A stretch of 64,000 nt of DNA from Methylomusa anaerophila (GCF_003966895.1 NZ_AP018449.1:4605501-4669500), one strand, 5' to 3'. Shown: positions 29,101 through 44,100, counted from the stretch's first letter. Translations and numbers: made by a program. The notes: generated by a model from the sequence alone, not told the origin.

Positions 29101-32100
29101 TAGCCGTTGGTCTTCCCGCCGTGATTGAGGGCGGTAGCCTTGATAATGCCATAGATGTGATCGCCGTCAGCGATCGCCTTGGCGAGGGGCTTGAGCAGGA
29201 CCGCTCCTACGCCCTCGCCTGGTACATAGCCGTCGCCTCCTTGGCCGAAGCTTTCGCAGCGGCCCTTGCTGGAGACAAACTTGCCCTGGCCGAGCATCAG
29301 GTATTTGTTGGGATGGACGGAGACATTGACGCCGCCGGCGACGGCCAGTTCGCAGCCACCCCGCTGCAGGCTCTGGCAGGCCAGGTGAATTGCGGTTAAA
29401 GAGGAGGAGCACATGGTGTCCAGACCCATGCTGGGACCATGGAAATTACAGAAGTAAGAGACCCGGTTGGCAATCGAAGACGGACTGCCGGCAAGAGCGA
29501 TATTGCGGCCCTGGGTTTGTTCCTGGGCGCCGTAGAGCTGATACTCTTCATACATCACCCCGACATAAACGCCCACGTTGCCTTCCAGACTTAAGCTCCG
29601 GTACGACCCGAGGGATTCCCGGGTATAGCCGGCATCCTCCAAGGTTTCATAGACGCATTGCAGGAATAAACGCTCCTGGGGATCTATGATCTCCGCCTCC
29701 CGGGGCGAGATGTTAAAGAACAGCGGATCAAATTGATCCACTCCTTCTATGAAGCCTCCCCACTTGCTGTAGGTTTTGCCGGGTTTATCCTTGTCGGCGT
29801 CGAAGTACAGGCTGTGATCCCAGCGGTCTTTGGGAACCTCGGTGATGCAGTCTTTGCCGTCTTTGAGGTTTTGCCAGAACGCCTGGAGGTTTCGCGCTCC
29901 GGGATAGCGTCCGGAAACGCCGATGACGGCGATATCCAGGGTTCTTTTCTCTTTTTCCGGCTGGGATTCTACGGGCAGAGACGCAAAACGGGAACGCCTT
30001 TTACTGCTGAATACCGGCTTCACCGGTTTTGCCGCCGGTATGGAATCGCCGGCGCGCTCGGCATTGGCCGCTGTCTCCTCGATTCCCAATAAGCCGGTCA
30101 GTTGGCCGCGATAGGATTCCAGGAAGTAGCCGGTAAGTTCTTTGATGCTCTGGTATTCAAAGAACAGGGTTTTGGACAGTAAGCCGAAGCTCGCTTCTAA
30201 TTCGTTGGTCAGCTGCATGACCATGACTGAATCTATTCCATACTTTTCCAGCGGGGCATCGGCTTCGATACGGTGCGCCGGTAGTTTGAGGACAGTTGAG
30301 AGCAACTTTTTGAAGTAGTTTTCCGCTTTCTCCTTTAGCTGGTCTTGGGCAATTGCCGGCTCTGCCTTGCTTTCTTCGGCGGGAGAGGTTGCCTCCGTTG
30401 TTTTAAAAGTCTCCCTGGGCAGGCCGTCGGATTGGGGAGTGGCCGGAGTTATCGCCAGCAGTTTTTGCTTCATTTGTACCGGATTGCCTTCCAGCACCAG
30501 CACCCGGGCCTGTCCGGAGGCCAATCCCCGGTAGAGAGCCTGGATGCCGGACTCGGTTTGCAGGGGAATTATACCCATGATTTGCTGCATCATCCGCTCG
30601 GTCTCTTGATCCACGCTCATGCCGCCCTCTTGCCACAGCGGCCAGTTGACGGACAGTGTTCGGCCGTGGCGCCGGCCTGAAGCTGCCAGATCGTGGCGGT
30701 AGCCGGCGTAGGCGTCCATAAAGGCGTTGGCTGTTGCGTAGTCGGCCTGCCCCGGGTTGCCAAAGCTTCCTGCCATCGAGGAGAAGAGCAGGAAGAAGTC
30801 CAGTCTCTGGTCCTGGCTGGCCTGATCCAGGTTGACCAGTCCGCTAACCTTGGGAGCGAGGACTGTCAGGAATTCCTCGCTGGTCTTCTTGATAATGAAG
30901 CTGTCTTTAATCACCCCGGCGGCATGGATGATGCCGTTGAGGCTGCCGGACTCCCGCTGGATGTCCTGAATCAGGCCGTTGACTGCTTCCTTGTCGGTCA
31001 CATCCACCTGCTGATAAATGATCCGGGCGCCCGCTTCCTCCAGTTCTTTCAGCCTGGCCTGTTTGTTTTCGTCTAAAGGTGAGCGGCCGGTGAGGACCAG
31101 GGTGGTATCCTTGGCTTGCCGGATGATCTCCCGGGCAAAGAGGAGTCCCAGACCGCCGGCGCCGCCGGTGATCAGGTAAACACCCCGGTCTTTCCAGGGG
31201 ATCTCTATGGTTTCAGCGGAAGCTTCCAGTTCCCTCAGGCCGGCAACGAAACGTTTGCCGTCCTGGTAGCGGACCTGATGATCCTCAGGACTGCGGCTGT
31301 TTTCCTGCAGTCTGGCGATGATTGTATTGGTGTCTAACTCCGGCTCTATTGCAATCAACTGCCCCACAAGTTTGGGGTTCTCCAGCCGGGCTGTTTTTAA
31401 CAGACCGGAAAGTCCGGTGCAGAGTTGTTGTTCATTCTGGCTGGAAACCACAATCTGGATCAGTACCTGCTCTTTCGGTTTATCCCTGAGAATGCTCTGG
31501 ATTTCTTCCAATACCCGGGCGGCATAGCTTTGGAAGCGCTCTGCGATCTCCGGCTGCGGCGATTCTAGCAGGAGACAGTTTGCCTTCATCTCAGCGGTAA
31601 TGCTTTCCGGGGAAAGACTGTCCGTATCGCAGAGGATTACCAGGTGCCGGGCATAATCAGGAACTGAGGCTTCCCGGGCAACGGTTTGTTCCTTCCATGA
31701 AGGCTGGAGCAGCAGCGTACCAATGGTTTCGGCGCCCGGTTCGCCTTCCAGGATTCTGGTGGTAAATGCCTTCATGCGCACGCAAACGCGGCCTTGATCG
31801 TCACACAGGTCAATATCCAGCTTCTGCAGCCTGTCCGCCGGCGTGCTGCCGCCGCTGTAGCGGATCAGCGCCCACATGGCCGGGGTGCAGCTATCAAAGA
31901 CTTCCAGCTCCTCCATAGCGAAGGGCAGCGACAGCTTGAGCGGGATGTCGCCGCCGGCCAGCGCCGTTTCATCGGCGCTCATCAGCAAGCCAATTGTGGC
32001 CTGGAGGGCGGAATCCATCAAGCTGGGGTGCAGGACAAACTGATCCTGAGTGACTGTTACGGCTGACGGCAGGGTGAGCTTAGCCAGGACCTGATTTTGT

Positions 32101-35100
32101 CCTATATATAGCTGTTCAATCCCCTGGTGGGCCGGACCGTAATCCAGACCTACGGTTTTGAAGGCCTCGTACAACCGGTTCGCGGCCGGAGCGGTTTGGC
32201 TGCACGCGGCCGTAAGAGCGGACAGGTTTAAGGCCGGAGCCTCCTGGGCCGCACTCAGCACCGCCACTCCCTGGCTGTGCACGATTGGTTCATCACCGGC
32301 CTCATCGGGCTGGCTATAGATTTCGTAGGCGATCTGCCCGGTCTCCTCGGGGTAGAGTCCGATGTGTACCTGGACTGGTCTGTCGCCTACGGCGACGGGA
32401 CGGGTCCAGACGATGTTCCGGAGCCGGATCCGGGTATTTTCTTCTTGCTGAACTCCCGCCGCCTGTTGTACTGCTGCCCTGGCCATTTCCAGGTAGGCCA
32501 CTCCCGGCAGGAGGCGCCGGCTTTTTACTATGTGATCCGCCAGGAAGAACTCCTGGCCGGTAAATGTCGAGGTGAACCTTTGTTCGAAAAAGTCAGAAGT
32601 GTTTTGATGCAAAAGGGGATGGATTGACGCCGTGGCTATTGGCAGAGTTACGGCTGAGACAGCAGTGGTCTCGGGCACCCAGTAGCGCTCCCTGGCAAAG
32701 GGATAAGCAGGCAGGGAAATGCGGCAGGGCTTGGTCCCGGAATAGAGCCGGTTCCAGTCGAAAGCCAAGCCCTTGACCCAGAGGTCGAGAAGCTGGGCGT
32801 ATTTGCCCTTGGCCACCCAGACGTCAATTATTTTCGCCATATCTTCATCGGCGATAAAGACAATCATGCTTTCCTTGTCGCGCTTGACCTGTCCCCGGTA
32901 GAGGTCGGGGGTATCGTCCCGGCCTGACAGGTAGCCCTGCAGCTTCTCTTCCAGCTCCGGCAGCGAAGCGGTAATCACCGCCAGGCGCTCCTCCATGGCC
33001 TCTCTTCCCACCTGGAGGGTGTAGGCGATGTCGGCTAAATCGGCATCGCTGAACTGCCGGGGCCGGATGGCGTCCAGGAGCTGCCGGGCTTGTTCCTGCA
33101 GGCGCTCTTCGTTCTTGGCGGATAATAAGATGATGGCCGGATTCTGAGGGGTAATGGTAATGGGGGTCCTTTCCTGATCGGGAATGTATTCCTCAATCAC
33201 CACATGGGCATTGGAGCCCCCGGCGCCAAAGGAGGAGATACCGGCGATCCGGGGGTATTCTTTGGTCTGACCGTTAAGTTCAAGCAGGGGACGGTTCCAT
33301 TCCGCCAGCTCCTGCTGGACGATGAAGGGGGTGCCGGCAAAGTCGATATTGGGGTTAAGGGTCGCGGAATGCAAAGACGGCGCCAATTGACCATGTTTCA
33401 GCTGCAACAGCACCTTGGTCACGCCGGCGATGCCGGCGGCGCTCTCGCAGTGCCCGATGTTGGACTTGGCCGAACCGATGGCGCAGTACTGTTTGTCCTT
33501 GGTGTACTCCTGGAAAGCTTTCGTCAGGCCGGTGATCTCGATGGGATCTCCCAGGGATGTCCCGGTGCCGTGGGCCTCGATATAACTGATGGCTCGGGGA
33601 TCGATTCCGGCCTCTTTCAGGGCTTCGCCAATGACGCTGGCCTGGGCGTTGGGGTTGGGGACTGTAAAACCGTTGGTCTTCCCGCCGTGATTGAGGGCGG
33701 TAGCCTTGATAATGCCATAGATGTGATCGCCGTCGGCAATCGCCTTGGCGAGGGGCTTGAGTAGGACCGCTCCCACACCCTCGCCCGGCACATAACCGTC
33801 GCCTCCCTGGCCGAAGCTTTCGCAGCGGCCCTTGCTGGAGACAAACTTGCCCTGGCCGAGCATCAGGTATTTGTTGGGATGGACGGAGACATTGACGCCG
33901 CCGGCGACGGCCAGTTCGCATCCGCCCCGCTGCAGGCTCTGGCAGGCCAGGTGAATGGCGGTTAAGGAGGAGGAGCACATGGTGTCCAAACCCATGCTGG
34001 GGCCATGGAAATTGCAGAAGTAAGAAACGCGGTTGGCAATCGCTGACGGACTGCCGGCAAGGACGATATTGCGGCCCTGGATTTGTTCCTGGGCGCCGTA
34101 GAGCTGATACTCTTCATACATCACCCCGACGTAGACGCCCACGTTGCCGCCCTGGCCGAAGCTGCGGTAAGCACCCAGGGATTCCCGGGTATAACCGGCA
34201 TCATCCAAGGTTTCATAGACGCATTGCAGGAATAAGCGTGCCTGGGGATCCATGATCTCCGCCTCCCGGGGCGAGATGTTAAAGAACAGCGGATCAAATT
34301 GATCCACTCCTTCTATGAAGCCTCCCCACTTGCTGTAGGTTTTGCCGGGTTTATCCTTGTCGGCGTCAAAGTACAGGCTGTGATCCCAGCGGTCTTTGGG
34401 GATCTCGGTGATGCAGTCTTTGCCGTCTTTAAGGTTTTGCCAGAACTCCCGGAGGTTCCGCGCTCCCGGGTAGCGTCCGGAAACGCCGATGATGGCAATA
34501 TCCGGAGCTCCTTTGGCTTGTTCTTGCCGGGGTTCGGCTTCCGGACTCAGAGATGCAAAACGGGAACGTCTTTTACTGCTGAGGAGTGACTTTTCAGGTT
34601 CTGCCGCAGGTCTGGAGTCCTTGGATGTTGGTGTCGTCGCTGCTTCTTTCTCTTCGATTCCCAGCAGCGCCGTCAGCCGATCCAGGTGGGTTTCCAGGAA
34701 GTACCCGGTCAGATCCCTGATGTTCTGGTATTCAAAGAACAGAGTCTTGGACAGGGAGCCAAATATTTTTTCCAATTGATTGGTCAGTTGCATGACCATG
34801 ATCGAGTCGATCCCGTATTTCTCCATCGGCGCATCCGCTTCGATGCGGTACGGCGGCATTTTGATGATGGACGAGAGCAACTGCTTAAAGTAATTAGTAG
34901 CTTTCTCCCTGAGCAAGTCTTGGGCCATAAGGGGAATATTTTCTGCGGCGGAAGACGTAACTCCAGCCGGTGTTTCCAATACTTTCTCCGGTGGGGGAGC
35001 AACCGCTGTTGCCGGCGGCAGCAGTACTTCCCTCATGCGGGCGGAATTTCCTTCCGCCACCAACAGTTGGGGCTTGCTTGCGGCCAATCCTTGATAGAGG

Positions 35101-38100
35101 GCCTGGATGCCGGTTTGGGTCCCCATGGGGACCATGCCGGTATCCTTACTCATCATCTTTTCCGTTTCCTCATCAATGCTCATGCCGCCCTCTTGCCACA
35201 GCGGCCAGTTGACGGACAGTGTCCGGCCGTAGCGCCGGCCTGAGGCCGCCAGGTCGTTGCGGTAGCCGGCGTAGGCGTCCATGAAGGCGTTGGCTGTTGC
35301 GTAGTCGGCCTGCCCCGGATTGCCAAAGTTTCCTGATATGGAGGAGAAAAGCAGGAAGAAGTCCAGTCTCTGGTCCTGGCTGGCCTGATCCAGGTTGACC
35401 GTGCCGGTGACCTTGGGAGCGAGGACAGCCTGGAACTCCTCGCCGGTTTTCTTGATGATGAAGTTGTCTTTGAGTATGCCGGCGGCATGGATGATGCCGT
35501 TAAGGCTGCCGGACTCCCGCTGGATGTCCTGAATCAGGCCGTTGACTGCTTCCTTGTCGGTCACATCCACCTGCTGATAAATGATCCGGGCGCCCGCTTC
35601 CTCCAGTTCTTTCAGCTTGGCCTGCCTGTTTTCGTCTAAAGGCGAGCGGCCGGTGAGGACCAGGGTGGTATCCTTGGCTTGCCGGATGATCTCCCGGGCA
35701 AAGAGGAGTCCCAGACCGCCGGCGCCGCCGGTGATCAGGTAAACGCCCCGGTCTTTCCAGGGGATCTCTATGGTTTCAGCGGAAGCTTCCAGTTCCCTCA
35801 GGCCGGCAACGAAACGTTTGCCGTCCTGGTAGCGGACCTGATGATCCTCAGGACTGCGGCTGTTCTCCCGCAGTTGTTCTATGATTGTTGCCGGGTCTTG
35901 TCCCGGCTCTATTGCAATCAACTGTCCCACAAGTTTGGGGTTCTCCAGCCGGGCTGTTTTTAACAGGCCGGAAAGTCCGGTGCAGAGTTGTTGTTCATTC
36001 TGGCTGGAAACCACGATTTGGATCAGTATTTGCTCTTTCGGTTTATCCCTGAGAATGCTCTGGATTTCTTCAAATACCCGGGCGGCATACGTTTGGAAGC
36101 GCTCTTCGATCTCCGGCTGCGGCGACTTTAGAAGCAGGCAGTTGGCCTTGTTCATCTCCGCGGTAATGCTTTCCGGGAAAAGGTTGTCCGTCTCGCAGAG
36201 GATTACCAGGTGCCGGGCATAATCAGGGGCTGAGGCTTCCCGGACAACGGTTTGTTCCTGCCAGGAATGCTCAAGCAGCAGCGTCCCGCTGGCCGCCTTC
36301 CCTGCCCGGTCCAATTCGCCCTCCAGGATTCTGGATGTGAATGCCTTCATGCACACGCAAATATCGCCCTGGTCGTTATAGAGATCAATATCCAGTTTTT
36401 GTAGTTTGTCTCCGGCTGCGGCGCCGGCGCTCGGCCGAACATGCGCCCACATGAAAGGAGCGCAACTGCCGAAGATTTCCAACTCTTCCAGGGCGAAGGG
36501 CAAGATTGGCTTGGAACTGGCCGTGCCGGCGCTCATCATCAGGCCGATGGCAGCCTGGAGCGCTGAATCCATCAGGCTGGGGTGCAGAATAAACTGGTCC
36601 TGGGTGGCAGCGACGGCTGGCGGCAGGATGAGCCTGGCCAATACCTGATTTTGTCCTACGTGCAGCTTCTCGATTCCCTGGTGAGCCGGGCCGTAGTCAA
36701 GGCCCATGATTTTGTAAGCCTCGTAAATCTGGCCGGCAGTGATGATGGTTTGAGCGCACTGGGTTTTAAGGGCGCTCAGGTCTAAGGCCGGAGGTTCCTG
36801 GGCAGCACTCAGCACCGCCACTCCCTGGCTGTGCACGATCGGTTCAACATTAATTTCATTATCTGCCTTGCTATCGTTCCGGCTGTAGATCTCGTAGGCG
36901 ATCTGGCCATTTTCAGGATAGAGTCCGATGTGTACCTGGACTGATTTGTCTCTTACAGCGATGGGGCGCGCCCAGATGATGTTCTTGAGTTTTATCCTGG
37001 TCTGTCCTTTATACAGGGCATTGGCTGCCTGCTCCACTGCGGCTCTGGCCATCTCCAGGTAGGCTACTCCCGGCAGGATGCTTTCACCTTTCACGATATG
37101 ATCCGTCAGGAAAAACTCCCGGCCGGTAAAATTCGAGGTGAACTTTTGTTCGGCAAGATCGGAGGTATTCTGGTGCACAAGGGGATGGAGGGAGGCTGTT
37201 GCTGAAATGGGGGTTGTTTTCGTCTCAATCTCCGGGATCCAATGGCGCTCTTTGGCAAAAGGATAGGTGGGCAGGGAGATGCGCCGGGGCTTGGCAGCGG
37301 GATAGAGCCGGTTCCAGTCGAAGGACAGGCCCTTGACCCACAGGTCAAGAAACTGGGCGTATTTGCCCTTGGCAATCCAGGCTTCGATCGCTTTTTGCAG
37401 ATCTTCATCTGCTGTCATGACAGCCAATGTATCCCTGTTGCCCTTAACCTGCCCCCGGTAGAAATCATCGATATTATCCCGGCCCGCCAGATAACTTTGC
37501 AGTTTCTCCTTCAGTTCCTGGAGTGACACGGCGGTTACGGCCAGGCGTTCCTCCATGGCCTCTCTTCCCGCCTGGAGGGTATAGGCGATGTCGGCTAAGT
37601 CGGTATCGGCGAACTGCCCGCTCTGGACGGCAGCCAGGAGTTGTTCCGCCTGTTCGCGGAGGCGGTCCTCATTCTTGGCGGAGAGTACGATGATGGACAG
37701 GCTGGGGAAGGTGACGCTGCTTTCAGGTTTTTCTTCCGCCGGGATGTATTCCTCGATCACCACATGGGCATAAGCCCCGGAAAACCCGAAAGAGCTGATC
37801 CCGGCTGTTCTTGGGACTCCCGCCGGTTTCTTCCATTCCTCCAGTTCCCGGTTAATATAAAGAGGCGATTTATCCAGCTGAATATATGAATTCAACTGCT
37901 TAAATTTCGGCATCGCCGGAATCTGCCCATGTTTCATTTGCAGAATGACTTTCAGGATGCCGGCAATTCCCGCAGCGCCTTCCGCATGGCCAATGTTGGC
38001 CTTGGCCGATCCTATCGCGCAGAATTGCTCTTTCCTGGTAAATCGTTTGAACGCTTTTTTTAAGCTGTCAATTTCGATGGGATCGCCCAGTTTGGTCCCT

Positions 38101-41100
38101 GTGCCGTGGGCCTCGATATAACTTATGGCTTCCGGATCAATGCCGGCATCTTCCCAGGCTTTGAGAATAACATTTTCTTCGCCGGTAACGCTGGGGGCGG
38201 TTAAGGAAGGGGTGTAGCCCCCATGCAGGGACGCTGAGCCTTTAATAACCGCATAAATATGATCCCCGTCCCGTTTTGCCTGTTGTAATGGCTTTAACAA
38301 GATGCTGCCAACGCATTCTCCCGGAACATACCCATCGGCAGCTTCATCGAAAGTATGGCAGCGTCCCGTGGGCGATAAGGCGCCGATACTGCAAAAATAG
38401 CGATAATGAATGGACGATAAGAGTAAGTTAACCCCACCTACAAAAGCCATGTCACATTCTTTATTGCGTAAAGCATGACAGGCGTAATGCAGGGCAAACA
38501 AGGAGGACGAGCAGGCAGTATCCACCGCCAGACTCGGGCCTTTAAAGTCAAATGAGAATGAGACCCGGTTGGCAATGACAGTCTGCGCATTGCCGGTTCC
38601 GACATAAGGATCCACAGGGTAGTTTCTTTCGACGATCTTATCATTATAATCATGGGAACAAACGCCAACAAATACGCCTGTATTGGTTCCTCTTAACTGG
38701 TTGATGTACCCCGCATCCTCACCGGCAGCATAAATGCTTTGCAGCAGCAGCCGAAGCTGGGGATCCATCCACTCCGCTTCGCGAGGGGCAATGTTGAAGA
38801 AACCAGCGTCAAATTTATCCACATCATCAAGGAAGCTGCCCCATTTGCTATAAGTTTTATCTTTCGCTTGCGGATTTTCATCGTACCAGGGGCGGTAATC
38901 CCAATGGTCCGGCGGCACTTCCTTGATTACGTCCTTCTTGCTGCATAGATTGTTCCAGAATTGATTTAAGTTGGCGGCTTCGGCAAATAATCCATGCATC
39001 CCGATCACGGCAATATCGTCTTTCGTGGGTTCGGTAAGTGTTTTTATATTTATATTTATATTTTTTATATTTGCCGGCGCAAGTCTTTGCGCCATAACCG
39101 GGCCGGGTTGCCAAATACTTGGCGTCACCTTCGCCGGCGTGTGCCTATGCCCTTCCGTTTGGGCAGGTTCGGAAATCCGGGGTTGCTGGGCGGTAATTCC
39201 CAGCAGTTGCCTGAATGAATCCTGATGTTCCGTGGCGAAAAACTCCGTAAGTTCTTTAATATTGGCGTATTCAAAAAATAAGGTTGGGTATAGTTCAATA
39301 TTTGCTTCTTTTTCAATCTCATTGGCTATCGCCACCAACTGAGAAGATCCTAACCCCAAGTCCATAAAATTGACCCCTAAGTTGGCGAGCCCTGAACGGT
39401 CATTTAGTTTATGAGCCAGTTTATTAACCAGGTATTTTTGAATTTTACCGGCAAGACCGGTTGAATCTGACGGTGATTGGACATAAGCCGGATTCTCCCG
39501 GCTTTGCTGCTGAAGTTCCGCCGAAGCGGGAATCAGCTGATCCGCCGCGGGAATTTGGCTGGTGGAACGAAGCCGCTTAATGGAGCAGCCGGCAAAACTG
39601 GCAACGACCTCCGACTCATCATTAATCAGATCGGCATCAAAAACAATCATTTCTCCCGAGTTCTTCACCAGTTTTAGAAGCAGCCAGCATTGTTCCAACC
39701 TGCCGGTTTTTTGGAACTGAATATCTTTAATTCCAAAGGGCAGATAACCGTCTTCACCATCCACTTGTCCTTCTAGCAGAGGAGCCATTGCCAGTAAAAT
39801 ACTGCTGTTAAAGAGGGGATGCAATTCGTAAGCATGGTTTTCTTCCCGCAGGATTTGGCTTAAATCAACTCTAGCCAATACCAGGCCGTTGCCTGCATAG
39901 AGATGAGCGATTGTCTTGAAGCTCTCTCCCAATCCAACCGCCGGATTGGCAGTATAAATCCCATTGATGTCATGGTATTCTTCTAAAGACTTTGTTATGC
40001 TCGCCACGTCTATTTTCTTGCTCTCGCCGGGGGTCTGCTGCAAGCTGACGGTAGCCGCCAGATCCCATGTCCCGGATGAAACATGCCGGTACAAAACCTG
40101 AAACTCCATTGCCAGTCCTTTCTGTACCGGTTCCACCAGGACTTCCACCTGCTGGCCCTCTTTCACAACGATTGGTTTAACAAAATTCAGGCGGTGAAGA
40201 TGAAGGCTCTTTTCCTGGGGAAAAATCTTATAAAAGGCATTTATGGCCAAGCTTACATGAGTCATGCCGATGAGCACTTGCTCGCCATACACGGTGTGAT
40301 CTCTGAGGTACGGTTCGTTATACACATAGATTTCCGGAGAAATCTGATAGTCATTATTGGGGGTAATTCCTTCATTTACCGTTACCGTTGCATAATCAGG
40401 CGCAAAAGTAAATTTAATATCATGATCAAAGGCATACTTGGGCAACTTTATCGGGGGGGCTTCAAGATCATTCAGTTGGCTGAATTCCACAGCTGCCCCC
40501 GCCGCCCAATATTGCGCCAGTTGCCTTAAATCCTTCCTTTCCAATGCTTGCGGCAGGTTTGATGCGTCTAAAGAACTGCCAGTAAACGCGCCGTCGAAAG
40601 AGGTGTAAATGCCGGAAGCCGCCAATCCTTCTCCCGCCGCCAGCAGATCCAGTTTTTCCAGGAGCTCCGGTACCGACGATACTGCCATCGCCGCTCTGTG
40701 CTCTAAGTTATGGTTGATTTTCTGCAAGGACCGTTCCATATCCCCGATTGCCAGCGATGCGTTCCGGGTTAAATACTCCCGCATTTCTTTAAGATACTTG
40801 CGCAAACTCCCTTCGGTCTTGGCAGAAAAAATCATGAGGTATTCCGGGCGGGGATTTAGGCTGGAAACTTGGGCCAAACCTTCCCCTGTATATTCTTCTA
40901 CAATCAAATTGGTATAGGCCCCGCCGGCGCCAAAGGAGTTGATCATGCTTCTTCGCGGCAGATTCTCGCCTGTTTTGGCATCCTTTAACGGATTCCAGGG
41001 ACTGGTTGTTTCCTGCAGGTAAAAGGGACTGCTTTCCAGCTTAACATTGGGATTCCTCGGATTTGCATTGATTGACGGCACCAGGGTTTTGTGTTGCAGC

Positions 41101-44100
41101 TGCAAGAGAACTTTACTGAGCTGGGATATCCCCGAGGCGGCTTCCAGATGACCCAGATTGGATTTTACCGAGCCCAGCGCACAGTATTGCTTCTGATCCG
41201 AATATTTTTTAAAGGCATTGCTTAGCGCGATCAACTCAATGGGATCTCCCATTTCCGACCCATTGGCGGCCGCCTCCACATAGCTGATAGTCAAAGGATC
41301 GATTCCCGCCCGCTGGATTGAATTCAGTATTAACTGGGCCTGTTGCCTGGGGTCGGGAACTGTGTATGCCTGCCGGCCGCCGCCATGATTGGCGAAACTG
41401 CTTTTAATCACGGCATCGATGCGGTCGTGATCTTTAATTGCCAGCGAGAGGGGTTTTAACAGCACCGCCCCCACGCCTTCTCCCGGAATATATCCGTCAC
41501 CGGCGCCAAAGCTTTTACTCCGGTTGCCGCTGCCAAGAAATTTCATCCGTTGCAATGCATCATACTTGGATGGATCCAAGGTTAGATTCACTCCCCCGGC
41601 GATAGCCATGGAGCAGGTCTTCTGCTTCAGACTTTCACAAGCGAGATGAATCGCGGTTAACGAACTGGAGCAGGCGGAATTGACGGCCATACTCGGTCCG
41701 GTAAGATTAAAGAAATGCGAGGTTCGATTGGCAATTTGCCAGTCCGTGCCATTAGAGCTTAGCGCGGCCAGTTCCAGAGAGGGAATGCTCCAGGGATATT
41801 GGCCGTACATGGCGCCGACAAATACCCCAACCCCCTTCTGATGCCGATCTTGCAGATCCTGCAGCGCCGGTTTGGCATAACCCGCGTCCTCAAATGTCTC
41901 CCAGACAATCTCTAAAAACAACCGGACTTCCGGCGGCAGTTCCAGGACTTGATCCCGGGGGATTTCAAACAAGTAATAGTCAAATTGATCAATACTGTCC
42001 AAAACACCGCCATAGTACTTCTCATATTGATATTGCAATTGCAGCGCCTGGGCTAATGAGGTATTCCAGCGTTGGCTGGGAACTTCGGTAATACAATTGT
42101 CGCCTGCTTTCAGGTGCTCCCAGAATTCTTCTAATGTATTTGACAAGGGATAGCGGCCACTGATGCCGATAATGGCGATATCTTCCGCCGTTTGTTCCGG
42201 CAGGACCGCTCCCTGTAACTTCATAAACCGGGACCTTCTCTGAAGATTAGAAGCCGCCGGAGCATTCGGCGGCTGGATGGTAGTCTCTTGCTCCGCCGGC
42301 ATTATTGATTTGGCAAATTTATCTGACAATTTACCGGAATGATTTTTAATAAGATAATTTGCCAGTTCCTGGGTATTGTTATATTCAAACAGGAGAGTCT
42401 TGGGAAGCTCTCCGGTTACCTTTTCCAACTCCTGAATTATATTTACTTGCATAATGGAGTCAATTCCATATTTTTCAAATTGCGTTTCCGGCTGTATTTT
42501 TTCCTGGGACAGACCAATTACATTCCCCAGCGCCTGTTTCACCAGGTCCAGGGTTTGGGCCTGTAAAGAATCATCGGCAGCATCGGCGGCATTGATTTTT
42601 CCTTTGGGCTTCGTAATCCCGCCGGCAGGGGAATCCAAGCCTGTAGAGCGCCTTAATTTCGCCAGGTTGCCTTCCGCCACCAGCATCTGGGTCTTGCCGG
42701 CGGCTAATCCCCGGTAGAAGGCCCGGATGCCGGTCCCGGTCTGCATGGGAACCATGCCGGTGTTTTGCTGCAGCATTGTCTCGGTCTCTTTATCGACCTG
42801 CATCCCGCCTTCCTGCCACAGCGGCCAGTTGACGGACAGTGTCCGGCCGTGACGCCGGCCGGAAGCCACCAGGTTGTTGCGGTAGTGGGCATAGGCGTCC
42901 ATAAAGGCATTGCCGGTAGAGTAGTCGGCCTGGCCCGGGTTGCCCATGGCGCCTGCAATTGAGGAGAAGACTACGAAGAAGGCCAGTCTCTGGTCCTGAC
43001 TGGCCTGATCCAGGTTGACCAGGCCGCTGACCTTGGGAGCAAGGACGGCCTGGAACTCCTCTTTGGTCTTCTTGATGATGAAGCTGTCCTTGAGCATGCC
43101 GGCGGCATGGATAATGCCGTCGAGATTACCGAACTCCTGCCGAATGTCTTCCATCAGACCGGTGATTGCATCCTTGTCGGTCACATCCGCCTGGCGATAG
43201 ATGATCCGGCCGCCCAGGGTCTCCAGTTCTTTGAGCCGGACCTGTTTGTCTTCGGCCAGCGGCGAACGGCCGGTGAGGATCAGGACGGCTTCTTTGACTT
43301 TATGGGCAATTTCCCTGGCAAAAATGAGTCCCAGGCCGCCGGCGCCGCCGGTTATTAAATAGACCCCCCGGTCTTTCCAGGGGATCTCCATGGTTTCATC
43401 GGAAACTTCCATTTCGCTCCAGCCGGCAACGAGACGTTTGCCGTCCTGGTAGCGGACCTCCTGGTCCTGAGGGCTGCGGCTGTTTTCCTGAAGTTGTTCG
43501 ATGATGGTTTCCGTATCTTGTCCCGGTTCTACGCCAATCAACTGTCCCATCAGCCGCGGGTTCTCCAGCCGGGCTGTTTTCAAGAGGCCGACTAGCCCGG
43601 CGCAAAGCTGCCGCTCGCTCAAGCTGGAAACTACGATCTGAATCAGGACCTGGTCTTGCGGCTTGTCCTTGAGGATGCTTTGGATTTCTTCAAACACCTG
43701 GGCGGCATAGGTTTGGAAACGCTCTCCGATCTCCGGCTGGGAGGAGTTAAGAGACAGGCAGCGCACCTCGCTCATCCGGGCGGCAACGTCTTCAGAGGAG
43801 ATATTATCCGGCTCGCAGAGAAGTACCAGGTGCTGGGCATAATCAGGGGCGGGGACTTCCCCGGCAACCGGTTGTTCTTTCCATGAAGGCTCAAGCAGCA
43901 GTGTGCCTGGGGTTGTTGTACTTGGTTCACCTTCCAGGATTCTGGACGTGAATGCCTTCATGCGTATGCAAATGCGCCCCTGATCGTCACAGAGGTCAAT
44001 GTCCAGCTTTTGCAGCTTATCCCTTGATACGCTGCCGTTGCTCGGCCGGACATACGCCCACATGGTAGTGGTGCAGCCGCCAAAGACTTCAATCTCCTCC

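Noticed and set aside
28638..29399. Long plus-strand reading frames inside the PKS genes, up to about 250 codons, repeated at several modules
   Set aside because: They lie opposite conserved KS/DH/KR coding sequence, recur wherever modules are duplicated, have no ribosome-binding sites and resemble no protein. They are antisense shadows caused by codon bias.
25556..39027. Near-identical modules as an assembly artefact
   Set aside because: Frames stay open throughout, domain order is sensible, and copies differ at scattered positions and in KS/DH details. I treat them as real, though only long reads can exclude a chimeric join.
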